A stretch of 7,002 bases of DNA from Prevotella sp. (GTDB lineage: Bacteria > Bacteroidota > Bacteroidia > Bacteroidales > Bacteroidaceae): positions 1 to 7,002 of the forward strand of contig JAIJUV010000129.1 of the NCBI GenBank assembly GCA_022732315.1. The letters run 5' to 3'. Positions within the stretch are counted from its first letter, which is position 1. Each line of letters begins with the position of its first letter. Below the pieces are notes generated by a model. That model made no database searches. It saw only the letters and a list, made by a program, of their open reading frames with translations, and was not told the DNA's origin. This document shows positions 5,567 through 7,002 of this stretch, in pieces. The position numbers were made by a program, and so were the translations under genes.

Positions 5567-6397
5567 CCAGCTTCCTCCGGATCCGCCGCCCGAGAAGCTA
5601 CCGCCGCCGAAGGAACCGCCAGAGAAGCCGCCTCCTCCACCTCCGGAGAAGCCGCCTCCACCCATGAAGAACGGCGGCAACCAGTCGTCATCATCGTTTC
5701 TTCTTCTATTCCGGCCCCTACCCTTTCCCTTAGGTCTTGGCTTCAGCACACCCACCTGCTCCAGGATATATCTGACGAGGTGATAAATCGGAACTCCGAA
5801 GAAGAGAAGGAAGAGGATGATAACCAGCGCCCAGTCTTCTTCTCCATTCACCGTACCCTCGTCTACCGATTCGATTCCGGTGCGTCCGCTCTTCACCTTA
5901 TTATATATAGCACGGCTCACGGATGCCACAGCCTCGCCGGGGTCATCCTCTCGCATGTATTTCACGATGCAGGCACGGGCAATGTCGTCGCAGTCAACAT
6001 CCGTCAGCTCGCCTTCCAGTCCGCTACCCGGAGCAATGAAATACTTATGGTCTTCCACTGCGATGACGATGACCAGTCCTCTTCGGCTCTTCTTATATCC
6101 GATGCCATACTTGTTGCCCACATCCTGCGCCATGCGGAAGGCATCCTGGTTCTCCACCTTGCCCACGATGATGAGCACGTTCTGCACCCCGCATTCCAGT
6201 TTCAGTTTCTGCAGGTACAGGTTGGCAGAATCCTTCTGCGCCTTCCCCACCAATCCATCCGGATCGGAAACATACTGCGTGGAATCCTTGAGGAACGGAA
6301 TCGGCACATTCTGCGCGCTCCACTCCCTGCTGGCAGCCAGCGACAACACGCTGAAAGCCACTCCTATGAAAAGCAAAAAATATCTCTTAAAACCCAT
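5564..6397 (-). CDS. TPM-domain (phosphatase-like) membrane protein with Gly-rich tail
   Basis: This is a 277-residue protein of the TPM_phosphatase family (YgcG/TLP18.3/Psb32/MOLO-1). A signal peptide covers residues 1 to about 22. The TPM domain covers about 38-170, with YVSDPDGLV (42-50), YGIGYKKSRRGLVIVIAV (97-114) and FIAPGSGLEGELTD (120-133). A membrane helix at 188-206 is followed by a basic patch (219-233) and four Asp (235-238). The tail (246-277) is almost only Gly, Ser and Phe and ends GGSGGSW, as in many YgcG-like proteins. This predicts a periplasm-facing TPM domain tethered to the inner membrane with a cytosolic low-complexity tail. The in-frame ATG at 6469 is rejected because the promoter lies between it and 6397; the ATG at 6397 starts a clean signal peptide with a leader of about 12 nt. 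lemA follows in the same direction. The enzymatic activity of the family is uncertain. Confidence 0.92.
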   Translation of the reverse strand: MGFKRYFLLFIGVAFSVLSLAASREWSAQNVPIPFLKDSTQYVSDPDGLVGKAQKDSANLYLQKLKLECGVQNVLIIVGKVENQDAFRMAQDVGNKYGIGYKKSRRGLVIVIAVEDHKYFIAPGSGLEGELTDVDCDDIARACIVKYMREDDPGEAVASVSRAIYNKVKSGRTGIESVDEGTVNGEEDWALVIILFLLFFGVPIYHLVRYILEQVGVLKPRPKGKGRGRNRRRNDDDDWLPPFFMGGGGFSGGGGGGFSGGSFGGGSFSGGGSGGSW

Positions 6398-6415
6398 AAT
6401 TTCCCTATTTTTGTG

Positions 6416-6446
6416 CAAAAATACATAATAAAAACCTAATATGCAA
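6416..6446 (-). promoter_or_regulatory. Promoter of the TPM-lemA unit
   Basis: On the minus strand, TTG (6446-6444) is followed by 20 bp and then the -7 box TATTTTTG (6423-6416) with extension CAC. This is a perfect match to the Bacteroidota consensus. The expected start near 6409 gives a very short leader of about 12 nt and decides the TPM start codon at 6397. Confidence 0.85.
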
Positions 6447-6458
6447 ATACTTAGAGCA

Positions 6459-6475
6459 TTTTTTTTCAAAAAAAA
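6459..6475. promoter_or_regulatory. T8-C-A8 palindrome between divergent promoters
   Basis: Eight T (6459-6466), one C (6467), eight A (6468-6475). The gap to the TTG box of each divergent promoter is exactly 12 bp (6447-6458 and 6476-6487). Such A-tracts act as UP elements or bend DNA in other bacteria; here that role is inferred from position. Confidence 0.65.
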
Positions 6476-6487
6476 GCCCGAATTATT

Positions 6488-6517
6488 TTGTTATATCGCA
6501 AAAAACTTGTATCTTTG
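6488..6517 (+). promoter_or_regulatory. Promoter of the HU gene
   Basis: TTG (6488-6490) is followed by 19 bp and then the -7 box TATCTTTG (6510-6517) with extension CAC. This is a perfect Bacteroidota primary sigma promoter. The expected start near 6523 gives a leader of about 40 nt that is A-rich and lacks a Shine-Dalgarno motif. Confidence 0.88.
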
Positions 6518-6564
6518 CACACCGATTTGAGATAATTAAAGTATAAAAGTAAATAAAAGAAGAA

Positions 6565-6849
6565 ATGACCAAAGCAGATATCATTAACGAAGTAGCAATC
6601 GCTACTGGTATGCCAAAGAAAGAAGTAGGCATGGTAGTGGAGTCGTTCATGGAAGAGGTGAAGAAGAGCCTCATCCAGAACAAGGAGAACGTATACTTGC
6701 GTGGTTTCGGCAGCTTCAACATCAAGCACCGTGCAGCCAAGACCGCTCGTAACATCTCCAAGAACACAACCCTCACTATCCCAGCTCACGACCTTCCAAG
6801 CTTCAAGCCAGCAAAGAGCTTCGTAGAGGAGATGCAGAACGCTCAGTAA
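6565..6849 (+). CDS. HU/IHF-family DNA-binding protein
   Basis: This 94-residue HU-family nucleoid protein is expected to act as a dimer that binds and bends DNA. The N-terminal helices (MTKADIINEVAIATG, then 18-38) form the dimer core. GFGSF (47-51) is the conserved turn. The beta-arm covers about 52-74, and the C-terminal part PSFKPAKSF (78-86) matches the family's P-x-F-K-P-G-K-x-L. At the arm tip, where E. coli HU has RNP with the intercalating Pro63, this protein has ARNISKN, with Ile64 at that place. I recall this as usual in Bacteroidota HU homologues. The ATG at 6565 is the only sensible start and the length is normal for the family. The gene has a perfect promoter of its own, is divergent from the TPM gene, and has a small basic gene 72 nt downstream with no terminator visible between them. 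Confidence 0.96.
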   Translation: MTKADIINEVAIATGMPKKEVGMVVESFMEEVKKSLIQNKENVYLRGFGSFNIKHRAAKTARNISKNTTLTIPAHDLPSFKPAKSFVEEMQNAQ

Positions 6850-6921
6850 TTGAGTAATCGCTGCAATAAAAGATAGCAATATCATTTTTAATAATAACAA
6901 TATTTTTAAAATTTTAAAATC

Positions 6922-7002
6922 ATGCCAAACGGAAAGAAAAAGAAGGGCCACAAGATGGCTACTCACAAGCGTAAAAAGAGATTACGTAAGAACAGACATA
7001 AG
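6922..7002 (+). CDS. Tiny basic protein resembling the mS38 (COX24/AURKAIP1) C-terminal domain, cut by window edge
   Basis: An ATG at 6922 opens 27 codons that stay open to the window end. The peptide begins MPNGKKKKGHKM and continues ATHKRKKRLRKNRHK; about 60% of residues are Lys, Arg or His. The pattern K-M-x-x-H-K-x-x-K-x-x-x-K-x-x-R aligns without gaps to the end of human AURKAIP1/mS38 (KMNHHKYRKLVKKTR, from memory), a component of the mitochondrial small ribosomal subunit. From memory, short Bacteroidota proteins like this carry the COX24/AURKAIP1 domain name. A ribosomal or RNA-binding role is inferred from composition and this match. The leader is A/T-rich. There is no promoter of its own in the 72-nt gap after HU, so cotranscription is likely. 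The frame must end within a few codons to stay family-sized, but the stop is not visible. Confidence 0.75.
   Translation, partial: MPNGKKKKGHKMATHKRKKRLRKNRHK

Noticed and set aside
5502..5783. Proline-rich plus-strand open frame
   Set aside because: It is the complement of the Gly-rich TPM tail plus the heptad arrays.
5780..6439. Plus-strand open frame (219 codons) opposite the TPM gene
   Set aside because: Antisense shadow of a well-supported gene; its composition follows the reverse complement of TPM codons.
6466..6966. Minus-strand open frame (166 codons) opposite HU and the small basic gene
   Set aside because: Apparent hydrophobicity comes from the complement of Lys-rich codons; the HU family match on the plus strand is decisive.

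Overview
The window looks like chromosomal core DNA from a Bacteroidota member, most likely the Prevotella/Segatella group. Four of the upstream regions carry the Bacteroidota-type -7 box TAnnTTTG, each extended to TTTGCAC. Start codons are preceded by A-rich leaders rather than clear Shine-Dalgarno motifs. The proteins have Bacteroidota signatures, such as HU with ARNISKN and a PurF-like N-terminus of MEPLKHECGV. Genus-level placement comes from memory of protein style and was not searched.

Layout. Six genes on the minus strand, read right to left, form three or four transcription units. They are a TPM-domain membrane protein (6397-5564) followed by lemA (5441-4860) and a strong terminator; pyk (4629-3175) with its own promoter and structured leader; an orphan Wza-type polysaccharide export lipoprotein (3055-2255) followed 71 nt later by glmS (2183-279) and a strong terminator; and the N-terminal 57 codons of a PurF-like glutamine amidotransferase (173-1, cut by the window edge). 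On the plus strand at the right, divergent from the TPM gene, lie an HU-family DNA-binding protein (6565-6849) and a tiny, very basic protein (6922 to the window end). The latter resembles the C-terminal domain of the mitochondrial ribosomal protein mS38 (COX24/AURKAIP1).

How the genes fit together. The TPM and LemA proteins commonly occur together and both look membrane-anchored. Pyk is central glycolysis. GlmS makes glucosamine-6-phosphate for cell wall, LPS and capsule, and it sits downstream of a capsule/exopolysaccharide exporter, so amino-sugar supply and surface polysaccharide export may be co-expressed. GlmS and the PurF-like protein are both N-terminal-Cys (class II) glutamine amidotransferases in tandem, but a terminator separates them. 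The HU and mS38-like genes pair a nucleoid protein with a putative ribosome-associated peptide.

I found no mobile element, CRISPR array, RNA gene or defence system. The most interesting signals are non-coding. A T8-C-A8 palindrome sits exactly midway between the divergent TPM and HU promoters. A nested inverted repeat fills the spacer of the exporter promoter. Two different heptanucleotide arrays lie between the TPM gene and lemA, the first beginning at the TPM stop codon. There are also candidate alternative structures at both terminators. The mS38-like mini-protein is the most interesting coding signal.
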